Source: Haliotis asinina
Lineage: Eukaryota > Mollusca > Gastropoda > Lepetellida > Haliotidae
Reading direction: 5' to 3'
DNA length: 64,000 bases
Assembly (NCBI RefSeq): GCF_037392515.1
Contig: NC_090280.1
Coordinates: 61,207,504-61,271,503 of the forward strand
A program made the position numbers and the translations under genes. The notes beneath the pieces were generated by a model. It saw only the letters and a program-made list of their open reading frames with translations, made no database searches and was not told the DNA's origin. This document shows, piece after piece, positions 10,393-20,315 of this stretch (within the stretch, counting starts at the first letter, position 1; each line of letters begins with the position of its first letter).

Positions 10393-11316
10393 AAATAGAA
10401 GTGTCCGTCAGTCTGACTGTCGTCTATTGGGTATTGAGTCAGACAAACGACGATGTGTGACATGTCACACAGAACGGTCAGAAGTCGCCTAAATCTTCAG
10501 AGGTCAGTCGTTATACTCAAAGCAAACAACAGCAAGACCTTGATGTCAAAGTCGACGTCACTGGAATGTGAGGTCATGGGCAATGGTCAACTTCATTGCT
10601 ACACCAGAGAGATCCCCCAGTACAAACTGTTGATGTTTTGGAACACAGCCTTCATCATGCCTGAACGACAATTTCAACGCATGAGAAGTAAATTAGGATA
10701 ATGATTTGCAGTAAGCGGCGCTTATTGATACTATTGTGATTTCATGTATGACAGAATCGTGAAAATTACCGCACTTGCAAACGTCGTTTGACCTTGGTTA
10801 CAGCACTAGAAAATAACTCAAGATTGTTTTCCGAGGTATCCTTCTTTGAATACAGTTTCTCGTCTTTCTTGTGATTTGATTTGCTATTTGCGATACTTTG
10901 TGTCATAAGGGTAATAATAACAAGCTACCAGTGGGCAACACAATGAAGGGGGATAGACCGCTGGCAACAAAAGTAAGACCGCCATGCTAAAGGTCTTGCT
11001 AAGGCACGGTTCCCTAAGAGAATCCATTTCGACTGTAACCAACTTCATCCATTGATCTAAAACCTCATAGTGGACTACGGAGACAATGAATGATCTGGCA
11101 CTGAACCGCAATAGAAAGGTCACCCTAGCAAAACATTTGCCAGATATGTTTCATCGTAGTTTTGCTATTTGTTTTTCACTTTTTATATGGTAGCCAGACC
11201 TGGTTTGTAGCCAGTGTTCAAGAAACTTTGGTTTCTGTATTTGATATAAAAAGCATGTCGTCAAAATGAAGTTATTAAAATTATGACGAGGCGTCGTTCT
11301 TGTGCGTATTTCATGA
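10393..11316. other. Gene-free stretch
   Basis: Frames at 10453-10701 (+) and 10884-11123 (-) have no recognisable domain or splice context. No repeat could be assigned. Confidence 0.35.
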
Positions 11317-11522
11317 AGTGAGTGAGCAATATTCCAGCAATATTCCAGCTATATGGCGGCGGTCTGTAAATAATCGAGTCTGGACCATACAATCCAGTGA
11401 TCAACAACATGAGCATCGACCTGCGCAATTGGGAACCGATGACATGTGTCACTCAAGTCAGCGAGACTGACCACCCGATCCCGTTGGTCGCCTCTTACGA
11501 CAAGCATAGTCGCCTTTTATGG
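11317..11522 (-). mobile_element. Family-B SINE, 5'-truncated
   Basis: It begins GTGAGTGAGCAATATTCCAGC and matches family B through GTCGCCTCTTACGACAAGC and AGTCGCCTTTTATGG. It then stops about 55 bp before the usual end. This is the form expected from incomplete reverse transcription. Confidence 0.75.
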
Positions 11523-11978
11523 ATGTTTACATGATGAGTTTTTAATACACTGAAGACAAGAAAGCGAGCCTGCATATATGATGTATTGTTTATATTTGGG
11601 ATGTCTTTCAATATATTTAAGAGCTGTTAACATGGCACTTGCCTTTGCAGTAAAAATAGAGCCGTTATCCGGTAGTCTAGTTTAAGGATTAAGCGATGAA
11701 ACCCTTTATCATGCCACATTTTGGTCGTCATGAAACCACGTCTTCCGGGAGTAAAGTATTTTTTGGAGAAGGTTTAGTATTGTGATCTACCTTCGGTTAT
11801 TGTGATCTATTATTTTGATATTGTGTTGTCTTTCATAGTAAAACCCTGAGCTAGATTCTAAGTAAACGTATCAAGAAATTGAATAACTTGTTTTAGTCAC
11901 GCGGCTGACATACTGCCAATGTGACTAACATCCTAACTCAATCGCACTCGAAAGGCAACGATAAAGTGTATGTCCCAT

Positions 11979-11984
11979 TTTATT
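11979..11984 (-). terminator. Putative poly(A) signal, lectin copy 2
   Basis: AATAAA on the gene strand, about 240 bp past the stop codon. It lies inside the block shared with copy 1 (AAGTGTATGT.CCATTTTATTGCGTA). Confidence 0.5.
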
Positions 11985-12223
11985 GCGTAGATGGGTCATC
12001 TCAATGTTCGGAGTACATGTATATGTTTTGTCTACGTTGTCCATAGACAGATGCAATATGCAATCCATACATTGCCAGAGATTCTTTGAGACATTCAGGA
12101 ATTGGGCATTCACATCTGACAAGGTGGTCTTTATGTACGTGTTGTCGCTAACAATTGTAAATTCTGAAAACTGTATATCAAATGGTCATCCCCATACTCT
12201 TTCCATTCAAGTCCTCGTCTTCA

Positions 12224-13443
12224 TCATGGGTAATGACAGTAGTAATGTTTCGCTATTATGCACTGAGTACTGTCCCATAAATACTCCATGTCTCGCTCTT
12301 CATACTGAGCACAGTTCTGAGGAACTAAAATAATGTAATCAGGCTCCTTGGGCAGCCAGTAGGACAGTTCAATGTTCCTGCCATCAGTCCAAGTCCAAGC
12401 ACCAGAATCACCTGTTCTCGATGCCCCAATGAAGTTCTTTCCACTTCTGGCTGTAAGGATGAGTAAACGGTCGTTAGTTAATGACATTATTGCAATAGGG
12501 ACGGTGAAGTCGCCTTGTAATTAAAGCTGGAGACACCGGTCAGATAATGCATACCTATGGACATGTATAAGGGCTATCTATGGTGTCATGGTCCCGGACA
12601 AATAGAAATTCAAATGGTTCATCTTACTATTCGAGGTATCTTTCGTTTATCCTCAGGTTCATTTTTTATTTCCGATAAGTATTTTGGAGGATGTATACTC
12701 ACTTTCCCTTCTTACTACTTTATCGAAGAAGTTGTGTTTTTCAGGGCTGTCTATGTTGAAAAGTGTGCCACCGAGTTTCTCACAGTCGCGCTGAGCGTTT
12801 TCCCAATTCATCATAGTGGTTGACTGTCGGTAGCACAGGTCTCCGATTTTGGAATAACGGTGGCCCTTTTCGGAGCATTCTTCTTCTCCACCTGTGCATA
12901 AGTAAGTAAGTAAGCGAACAGGCGTGAATGGGCGACCACACATCTGTACAACAGTGTTGGCTTCCATCAACTACTGGAAGGGTACAGTATTAAACATTAG
13001 AGAAGAACCAGAAAGCCTTATTTAGCGTTTAAGTATATGAGATGAAACTTAACGTCAATAACCGAAATAAATTTATTTTGGCAAAGTCGTGACGAGTGTG
13101 ACGTTCAAAAGCAATGGGAATAGGTCGATAGTTATATGAATACAACCTGTGAATAGCGTGATTTGAAAAAGACATGAATCTTATTGAAAAATATATGTTT
13201 AGATGAATGTGTGTTTACCTTTGCTGATCTGTTTCCTGTAATAGCTGAACGCTCCAGTCCTGTGCTCACTTGTTATGTTGCTAGAGGAAGGATAACATTT
13301 CTGCAAGGTGGGGTCATAAAAGAAAGAGACGCATGTGCTGTCCCCATAACATGCATGTCCGCATTTCACCAGGGACATGGTCTTCGGAAGAGAATTGACA
13401 TCGTTGGTGATGGCCTGTTTCGCAACCAACATAAACCGGACCA
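12224..13443 (-). CDS. Secreted-type PAN/apple-like + C-type lectin protein, copy 2
   Basis: Exons on the minus strand: 13443-13219, 12891-12703 and 12450-12224, joined by phase-1 introns with AG/GT borders. They give about 211 open residues ending at a TGA after CHYP. The first exon encodes a PAN/apple-like module (KCGHACYGDSTCVSFFY, then QKCYPSSS, four Cys visible). Exons 2-3 encode one CTLD: GHRYSKIGDLCYRQ, NWENAQRDCEKLGG, FIGAS, WTWTDG, YWLPKEPD, NCAQYEE, LWDSTQC and HYYCHY. The CTLD disulfide cysteines are present. EPD replaces EPN and no WND motif is seen, so classical calcium-dependent mannose binding is not predicted. The proposed start of the PAN exon is an acceptor (atcacag), not a Met, because copy 1 has the same site and all introns share the phase. 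The signal-peptide exon is missing from my model. Family knowledge suggests a secreted recognition protein. Confidence 0.8.
12497..12560 (+). mobile_element. Decayed family-A SINE, counterpart of 3938-4041
   Basis: GGGACGGTGAAGTCGCC followed by TTGTAATTAAAGC aligns with the older SINE in the same intron of copy 1. It is barely recognisable alone; position makes the case. Confidence 0.4.
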
Positions 13444-15111
13444 CTGTGATGGGATGCATTACGATTCTACCTGCTTGCCCAGTAGAACCCGATTTGAAAC
13501 TGATGTGATTTAGTGCAATAAAATCCCAATGTTGTCTGTGGTGAAACCTTCTTTTACTGAGCTATATTTCTAAACGTTTTGCACGGTTTTTGATCACGTG
13601 AAATATTACTGTTCCTGAAAACGTAAACCACACGAAAGAAGTAAATGTGTCGTGTAAACCTCGTTAAACCTCTCGAGCGAAGAAAGGATTCTGTCAGTGT
13701 CTTCTCATTGTAAAACCTGGAAGTCATTTGTTTTCTCATTCGTGGTAAGTAATAAATACAAACTTCAGTCTAAAATTCCAAAATACCAAACGAAACTAAT
13801 CTGTTGGGCGTAAAACATTAAGTCTGTGTTACAGATATAATTAAAACCATCAAGGTGAATCGTCGTTTGACAGTCTCATTGTCCAACATACTGTTACAGT
13901 GTCTAATTCAGGACAGCCATCATCCAAATATTTCTAAAATCCCAAAACTATGTACCGTGTAAGAATCTACATCGAAACATCGTTGTAAGGATCTATGCAG
14001 TAAATAGGAAGTTGTCACCCATAAACTTATATCTTTCTCTTTGACTCACCAACTTCCTGAATGCCTATCAAACCATTACACTCTTGCTTGGCTTCTTCAT
14101 TAGACTGCATTGAGTGGAAGTCATAAGCGTGGAAAGCCTCGCTGAACACTCTTCTTCTTCTAATTATGTACCTAAATTCCAGCAGTATCAAAGACAACAA
14201 GAAAAAAGAACTATTTCTCTCAACAATGTCCTACTTCACGACCATTTCAAAACCTCTTTCTCTGGTTCAAATCCATGAAGACATTCACCACAATACGATT
14301 GAAAAAATGCTACTTCGCGGTAACTTTTGCACGTGAGTAACAATATTATATTTATAATGTGAATTGCTGCTTACGTGTTATATGAAATATATGCGAGCTG
14401 AATACACAAAGGAAAAATGTACATATGGTGCACATACATTTTCATTGTTCACCGATATAGTTAGAGCGAAGCACATGGTAGCCATGTCTTAAAAAGACAG
14501 GATACGTGATTGACAACCAAAGATAATTTGAGAAACAAAATCAACATAATAATAACACTGTTTATGATAAATATGATATCCCTTCTGACGAACGTCAGCG
14601 ATAAAACCAGTTTTGCATGATAACCAGGGACATTCTAACCAAATCTCACTGTACACATATATGCGTTACACATGCACACTTGTACATTGCTACCTTTTAT
14701 TTTCAGGTGAATGTCGGCAAATGACATCTGACGTTTACTGAGAAAACTGTATCTGGAATGCTGTACTTTGTGAACATCTTTGTTAAGGTTGGGGTAAACA
14801 GAAATAAACATGTATCTGGCATCTCCATGGGTGCTATTTACTCAAATATGGGTTTTAGCTAGGGTTGCCACAATCAAAACCATGGTGAAGTTTATTATGG
14901 GGATACTCTTATTGTAGCTCTCGGCTTCATAGTAACGAGCATTCGCTGAAATATTAGTTAGTATCATAGTGATGTCTGCGTTGAAACGGCACATGTGGGA
15001 ACGTTACTCTGGGGTTTGGAGACGGCGACCTGGACCGAGGTCGTGTGGCCATAGTGTTCACTTGTGTGTTCACTAACGTGGTGAGCCTTTCCATTTGGGC
15101 TTGAAGGGTTG
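13444..15111. other. Upstream flank of lectin copy 2 and unassigned DNA
   Basis: 13444-13745 matches the upstream flank of copy 1. From there to 15111 I see no supported exon. A signal-peptide exon for the lectin probably lies here or further up, but none stands out. A weak lectin-like reading at 14040-14180 was judged insufficient. Confidence 0.4.
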
Positions 15112-15789
15112 CTAATGACGAGGACAGACCGTTCGTTTTTCTGATGTGGGTAGTACATTCTCGGCCAGTCGTGCCGCTTCAATTTATTTCAGGGTCTTGG
15201 GGGACGTCATACCCACAGCTGACTGGAGTGATGGTCTCAGACCCATCAAAACGACCTGGCGGACTTGGTCGAGATCGCGGTCGAGGCGTCTTGCAAAACT
15301 GGTGATTTCTGCCACGAAATCATCGACGGATAGGTCTGCTCCCTGTTTCGAGTGGTGAAACCGCTGGAGTAGTTTTATATCTGTGGCGGTCATGTCACTG
15401 TACCTGTTAGGAAACTCTGTTTTTAGTCGGGCCCACGATTCCTGAGACGCTTGTGGTAGACCGTCATACCAGGTCCATGCCGTTTCCCTCTGTAGCAATG
15501 GAAATGCATTGCATTTTTCGTGGTACATGTAGTTCCATTTCTTCAAATAGAAAAAACGCTCAAAGCGCTGAAACCAAAATTGTCCCATTTGTTCAGTTCC
15601 AGGCCAAGGAGGAGGCGTCAAATTGTTGGAGAACTTATGTTCGTCTAGAGGTGGTGTATTGTCGGGTGCCTGTGCTATGGTCGGTTGACGTTTTTGCGTG
15701 GGTTCCCCAGTCCGAGGGCTTTGACTTCTCGTTACAGGACCGGCGTTAGATGGTTGGGACACCTTTTCCTTGGAAGCCATGAGACCCAC
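15112..15789 (-). mobile_element. Ty3/gypsy-like gag relic
   Basis: A 201-codon frame starts at 15789. It has a Ser/Pro/Thr-rich N-terminus, then a retrotransposon-gag capsid-like region (FWFQRFERFFYLKKW at about residues 71-85, AWTWYDGLPQ, SWARLKTEFPNRY, VDDFVAEITSFARRL). The frame stops (TAA, about 15184-15186) and continues in the same frame with IEAARLAENVLP before a second stop at 15112. The gag is therefore truncated by nonsense change. No protease, RT or integrase follows. It is a dead copy of an LTR element. Confidence 0.75.
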
Positions 15790-15797
15790 ATTTCCAC

Positions 15798-16430
15798 CAC
15801 TTGTTCGTGTTGTTCTCTATACGGCCAGAGCCCAACTGCTGAATCTCGTTCGGACCTCCCGGGATATCCCTCGCCGCTTACCCTCACGGGTCATCAGCCG
15901 GTCATCCCGGGGGTCCGGAGAGCTCAGCGCAGCTCAGCTTCCCTTATAAGTACATACAGTAATATAATCTGTCTAGCCTACACATGCACTAAATTCTTAA
16001 TTCTACATTGCCTACTTTCTTCCACTATGTTTCATTTATATTTATACCACGTATACTAACATGTACGTATATCACAGCGACATTTATATATCTATGGCAT
16101 CTATAACGTATATCTATAACATCGATAACACCTGTATATCTATAGCGTCTAAGACATCACTACGATAGTAGCACAATTGTACAGAGATAATTCGGAGCCA
16201 CCTTTAAAAGTAATGCAACATTTCTGAGAGTGACGTTTCTCTTTCTGATAGGATATTTATATAGCGTACATGTCTACCCAACTAGTACATGCGCAAGACG
16301 CTGACACTTTTTCTCTCGATCATTGGATATCAGCCTTTACCTTTGTCATAAGCCTTGGATAAATTACACCTGTTTTGACGCAGCAAAAATGTACAACTCA
16401 TGATGATGTTGTTATTGATACATAACAGTG
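15798..16430 (-). other. Possible LTR/leader of the gag element
   Basis: Upstream of the gag start, the minus strand has CTATATAAATATCC (about 16254-16267), which could be a U3 TATA box. It also has AAGTGGTGGAAATGTGGG just before the ATG, where a tRNA primer-binding site would be expected. No second LTR is present to prove the ends. The boundaries are guesses. Confidence 0.2.
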
Positions 16431-16712
16431 ATGTGGATAAGCAAACACCTATGGTGCTATGCAAAAACATCCCCAAAGTTGTCTCCAGTCAGTGCATAAC
16501 AGTCAGTTTACTTCTGGCAATTGTAGACATCTAAACGCAGATAGTAACAAGTATTTACTGATACTGTTGCAACACCTTTCACTGATAACGACAAAATCCT
16601 TCCTTCACTGGTATCATTCATATGAAGAGTGGCAAGATCCGTGTGTCATTGGAATCACGTTAGATACACGCTAGTGCCGTTGTACTCATATCAGGAGTGA
16701 CAAGAAAAGTCT

Positions 16713-16718
16713 TTTATT
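16713..16718 (-). terminator. Poly(A) signal of the coiled-coil/propeller gene
   Basis: TTTATT on the plus strand is AATAAA on the gene strand (context CCAATAAAAGAC), about 47 bp past the stop codon. It is consistent with a short 3' UTR. Confidence 0.6.
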
Positions 16719-16764
16719 GGAATCACAAGTTATATCAACACATCAACAATACCAAATGTAGAAT

Positions 16765-18225
16765 TCAGGGAATCAAACACATGAGTAAAGAATGAGCATC
16801 CTTAATGTTTATTAAATGAATACTATGTGCAATAGGACTATATGTCACATTAAGTATGCCTACGATTCGAGAATCATAGCTACTGTAGTAGATGGTATTT
16901 CGATATAGTCTCATGTTCCAGGGGTCGGCGTTCAGTATGGCCACCCGTGTGGTGACATTACTGGACACAGTCTTCTTCATCGGTTTATTGGCGTCATTGT
17001 AATACAACACACCTGCTGTCTGATCCAGTGTCACGGCATACACTTGATCTCCTGTCGCTAATGTTGCCAGACCTTTACCATCATATGTCATGGTGAACAG
17101 TTTCAAGTAATTGCACCAGTATATCCTCTTTCTCTTTGTGTCAAGAGTGAGGTGTCTGGGATGCCAGCTATACTTGGTTAAGTCAATGATGGCAGTGAAG
17201 TCTTTCCCCTGTGGAGACATGCGGCTGATTGAGTCAAGTGGTTTCAAGGTTGTTATAAATATGATGTCCCGACCTTCATCCACTGCTATGCCATATGTCC
17301 GTACGCCTTCTCTTAGCACCGCCACGTCACTTGTACTCAGTGTAGATGTCAGTACTGCATCAGGGTATTCTACTCCCATTAGCAGTTTCCTTGTCTTTCT
17401 TGCATAAGCAACATACGTAAGCTTCCTCATGTTGAGATACGGGTAGACACCAGTAAAGTTACCGTGAATGTCGATTTGATGGAACTGGTGTGGTATATTT
17501 GACCAGACTGCTGCTACCAGGATCACTGGTGTTCTCGGTGGCGTGGAGGTTGGTGTTGACGGCACAGACGGCGCCGAGGTTTGTGTAGCATTAACATTGG
17601 CGGGGGTACAAGCAGATACAGTCAGATTTGTTATCAACTGCGACATTTGTGATTGACACGTCTTCCTTAATGCCGTGCAAACCTTAATGATCGCTGTCAG
17701 ATTTGTAGTGGTATCACCTGCCTTCTGAAGTTCAATTTCCAGTGTATGCTTTTCTCTGATACAGATGTCACTTGAATTCTCCCGATTCCACAAATCTGTC
17801 TTCTTCAACAGAGATTCTTGAAATACGGCGGTCTCATTGAATGAACTAGAGACCCGGTGCAGTTGCCGCTTCATTTGATGGTGACTATGTTTCAGATGCA
17901 GCAAGTCAGAGACTACTTGACGTTTCAGCATGTCATGAAGGAACTCCCCTTGTAGAATCTCTACCATTGCTTTCCTCACTTCACCTTGTATGTTTTCTTT
18001 TAACTCAGCTCTCAAAGATGTCTTTGCGACCTCGATGAAATCTAGTATCCTCTTCTCCATACGGATCATATCAACCTTGTTAATATGCATTTCCTCCTGA
18101 AGCTTGTCCAGTGTTTGTATGATCGGCCCAATGCTGTCCTGACTTGTACAAAGACTGATCAGGGAAGTACATGTCAGCAACCAGGAGAGGCACTTCAACT
18201 CGGACATCTTTAGAGGTGTGTACAT
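16765..18225 (-). CDS. Secreted coiled-coil protein with YWTD-propeller-like C-terminus, single exon
   Basis: 486 codons uninterrupted from 18225. A second Met at residue 7 gives a better signal peptide (MSELKCLSWLLTCTSLIS, cleavage near TSQ) and is the start I prefer. Residues about 35-130 are charged, heptad-like and probably coiled coil (LDKLQEEMHINKVDMIRMEKR). Residues about 210-232 are a Thr/Pro/Ser linker. Residues about 235-480 contain repeated short strands of the LDL-receptor YWTD type (RKRIYWCNYLKLFTMTYDG, AVTLDQTAGVLYYND, GIAVDEGRDIIFITT). Several N-X-S/T sites fit secretion. From family knowledge, such propellers bind proteins; the partner is unknown. The gene lacks introns, so it could be an old retrocopy, yet it is fully open and has a poly(A) signal. 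Its 5' end has a broken duplicate at 19224-19408. Confidence 0.78.
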   Translation of the reverse strand: MYTPLKMSELKCLSWLLTCTSLISLCTSQDSIGPIIQTLDKLQEEMHINKVDMIRMEKRILDFIEVAKTSLRAELKENIQGEVRKAMVEILQGEFLHDMLKRQVVSDLLHLKHSHHQMKRQLHRVSSSFNETAVFQESLLKKTDLWNRENSSDICIREKHTLEIELQKAGDTTTNLTAIIKVCTALRKTCQSQMSQLITNLTVSACTPANVNATQTSAPSVPSTPTSTPPRTPVILVAAVWSNIPHQFHQIDIHGNFTGVYPYLNMRKLTYVAYARKTRKLLMGVEYPDAVLTSTLSTSDVAVLREGVRTYGIAVDEGRDIIFITTLKPLDSISRMSPQGKDFTAIIDLTKYSWHPRHLTLDTKRKRIYWCNYLKLFTMTYDGKGLATLATGDQVYAVTLDQTAGVLYYNDANKPMKKTVSSNVTTRVAILNADPWNMRLYRNTIYYSSYDSRIVGILNVTYSPIAHSIHLINIKDAHSLLMCLIP

Positions 18226-19223
18226 ATCGATAGAGATGCCTTGTCCTTGATGTGCACAACGATTCGACGTTTGATGCTACTGACTGTTGAGTACATATCC
18301 ATTTGCAAGGTTATCACTACGCAATCAGTACTGCAGGTCAACATATCTTGGGTGTAAAGGACATTTGGTTATCGCTGTTTCCGATGTAGCAGACTGCACT
18401 ATCGCGGGCGATTCAAGTATGTCACACATGTGGTGTCACTGTATATTTTCCTACATCATCTGTTGTTGTGATGTAAATACTTAAATACAACTTTAACACT
18501 TTAATACTTAAAACAGCCATATAGCGTTACCTTCTCGAACATATCGTACGATGTGGTTCCCAACTGCTCACAATGATGACGACGTCACTCCTTGCAGTGC
18601 CATGCAGCAGATGATGTTGCAGTTCTTCTTGCCTTCAAAATATAATTATCTTTACATCTGAGTTTTTGCTTGATTCGTTTATAGTTTCCGACGATCGTCT
18701 TCTGATTTATCATTTCTTTTTTTCTGAAATAAGCAGGTAAGGCACTCTTGCGACAAAACATATTTCCTCATTCCTGTAACACACTTATGACGCTAACTTT
18801 TCAACGTATATAAAAGTGACACAGTCAATAAACTTGGTAAAACACAAGATACAGCTTCTTCATGTGTACGTATCCCCGTGTTTCAAAAACATAAAACATA
18901 TATTCATTAAATCATGAGGACGTTATCCTGTTGACTGCCTCTATGTAGAAAATAGTCGACCTTCTTTGACACAAAGGCGTTGATAACTTGCAAAGCAATA
19001 TATTCCTAATTTGAAATCATACATATTGCACTGACGTAACCACCAGAACAAGAATAAAAGGAGACCAGTGGAACTGAATCGTCTGATCATCATGGTGGAA
19101 GCAACAATATCGTGTTCTTGGCTCAGCCTGGACTGAGTGAGTATGATCTTATGTCGCTTTTACCTATACCGGTGTTCCATCAATAATGGACACGGGAAAT
19201 GGGCGTTTTTACGTAATCAATCA
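18226..19223. other. Upstream region of the propeller gene
   Basis: This should hold its promoter. The only clear core-like motif, TATATAAAAG near 18808-18817, is on the plus strand, and I found no plus-strand exon that it would serve before 20.2 kb. Confidence 0.35.
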
Positions 19224-19408
19224 AATTTAGTATTCTCTTCTCCATACGGATGATATCAACGCTGTTAGTATGCATTTCCGCCTGAAACTGTAGTGCCCAG
19301 TGCCCAGTGCCCAGTGATCGAGCCAGTACTGTCCTGGCTTGTACAAAGACTGATCAGGGAACCAGGAGAGGCAAGCAGGAGAGGTACTTCAACTCGGACA
19401 TCTTTAGA
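19224..19408 (-). pseudogene. Broken duplicate of the 5' end of the propeller gene
   Basis: 19224-19408 matches 18040-18213 of the gene (shared TCTTCTCCATACGGAT, TTGTACAAAGACTGATCAGG and CTTCAACTCGGACATCTTTAGA). Read from its ATG it begins MSELKYLSC as in the parent, then runs into a stop after about 15 codons because of internal indels. It also contains three head-to-tail TGCCCAG units (about 19295-19315). It stops at coding position about 60 of the parent, so it cannot make a protein. Confidence 0.8.
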
Positions 19409-20192
19409 ACTTTTGTTCCTAGTTCTGGTGTTTTTGTTGTTGTTTTTGTTGTTGTTGTTTTTTAAAAACGATCTCCTGACATCGCGTGGAAGAGAGGATT
19501 CAAGTGTATTCAAGTGAGTAAACAAGTATAGTCACTAGCAATCTGTCATAGTTGTGATTACGCAACACCATTTTAGAAAGTGGACAAATACAACATATGT
19601 TATATATGAGATTTTACCTAGAAATCACCCTAAATTCGTTTTAGCCTTGTAAGGATCTTATTGTTGGTGGTTTGCTCTAAAAGGGCCATATACTTGGCAA
19701 AACGTGTCAATTTATGAATATACAGGACACTCATGCATAACACAAGTAACTTGCGAATGACAGTGGGTGTTAATTAATCTCCATCGAGAAGCAAAAATTA
19801 CCCAGCGATGTAACTGAGAGTAAATCAGTTTCAATGGTCGGTCCTATATTTGAACCACCTTGTGAATGTTCAATTACTTATGCAATATTTGTGCTTCTGT
19901 CGTTCCCTAAAGTTGTTGATCAGGTCTTGAAAAATTCAAAACAAATTCCTTTTGTTTGAAGGCTGATACGAACCCGGTATGTGAACGGATTATCATCAAA
20001 CAGTTTCGAACGTGCAGCTTATTCCTCATAAGTAACCTACACCCGTCGTTAATGTTTCCACTTAAACACAGCAGATTAATGGACAATGGTAAAGACCTTC
20101 GTAAAGACGTCGATGAATCCATCTCCTCGTTAACAACACGTGTGGGGCTCATTAGAGTAATTCCTTATGCTGTATCGGCAAGCGGTGTGGAA
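19409..20192. other. Intergenic stretch before the VWD gene
   Basis: It contains a short (GTT)n tract at 19435-19460. Nothing else is identifiable. Open frames overlapping the signal-peptide exon start well upstream but have no coding signature. Confidence 0.35.
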
Positions 20193-20265
20193 CACGTGTT
20201 GCCTTCTCCAGCTGTGACGTCACCAGGCTTCGTGGAACCACTGGGTGGTTGTTCTGTTATAAATA
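20193..20265 (+). promoter_or_regulatory. Candidate promoter of the VWD/EGF gene: E-box, CRE, TATA
   Basis: CACGTG at 20193-20198, a full palindromic TGACGTCA at 20215-20222 and TATAAATA at 20258-20265 stand in order before the ATG at 20316. A TATA at this distance predicts transcription starting near 20290 and a 5' UTR of about 25 nt. The motifs are read directly; function is inferred. Confidence 0.55.
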
Positions 20266-20315
20266 TTTTGAGCAGGGACACTTTCGTGACATTGTCGTTT
20301 AGACGAGATCGCAAC

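Noticed and set aside
14040..14180. A minus-strand reading NEEAKQECNGLIGIQEV with a phase-1 donor, resembling part of a lectin exon
   Set aside because: The conserved Trp, the Gly-Gly and the first half are missing. The acceptor implies another frame, and there is no nucleotide match to the lectin copies.
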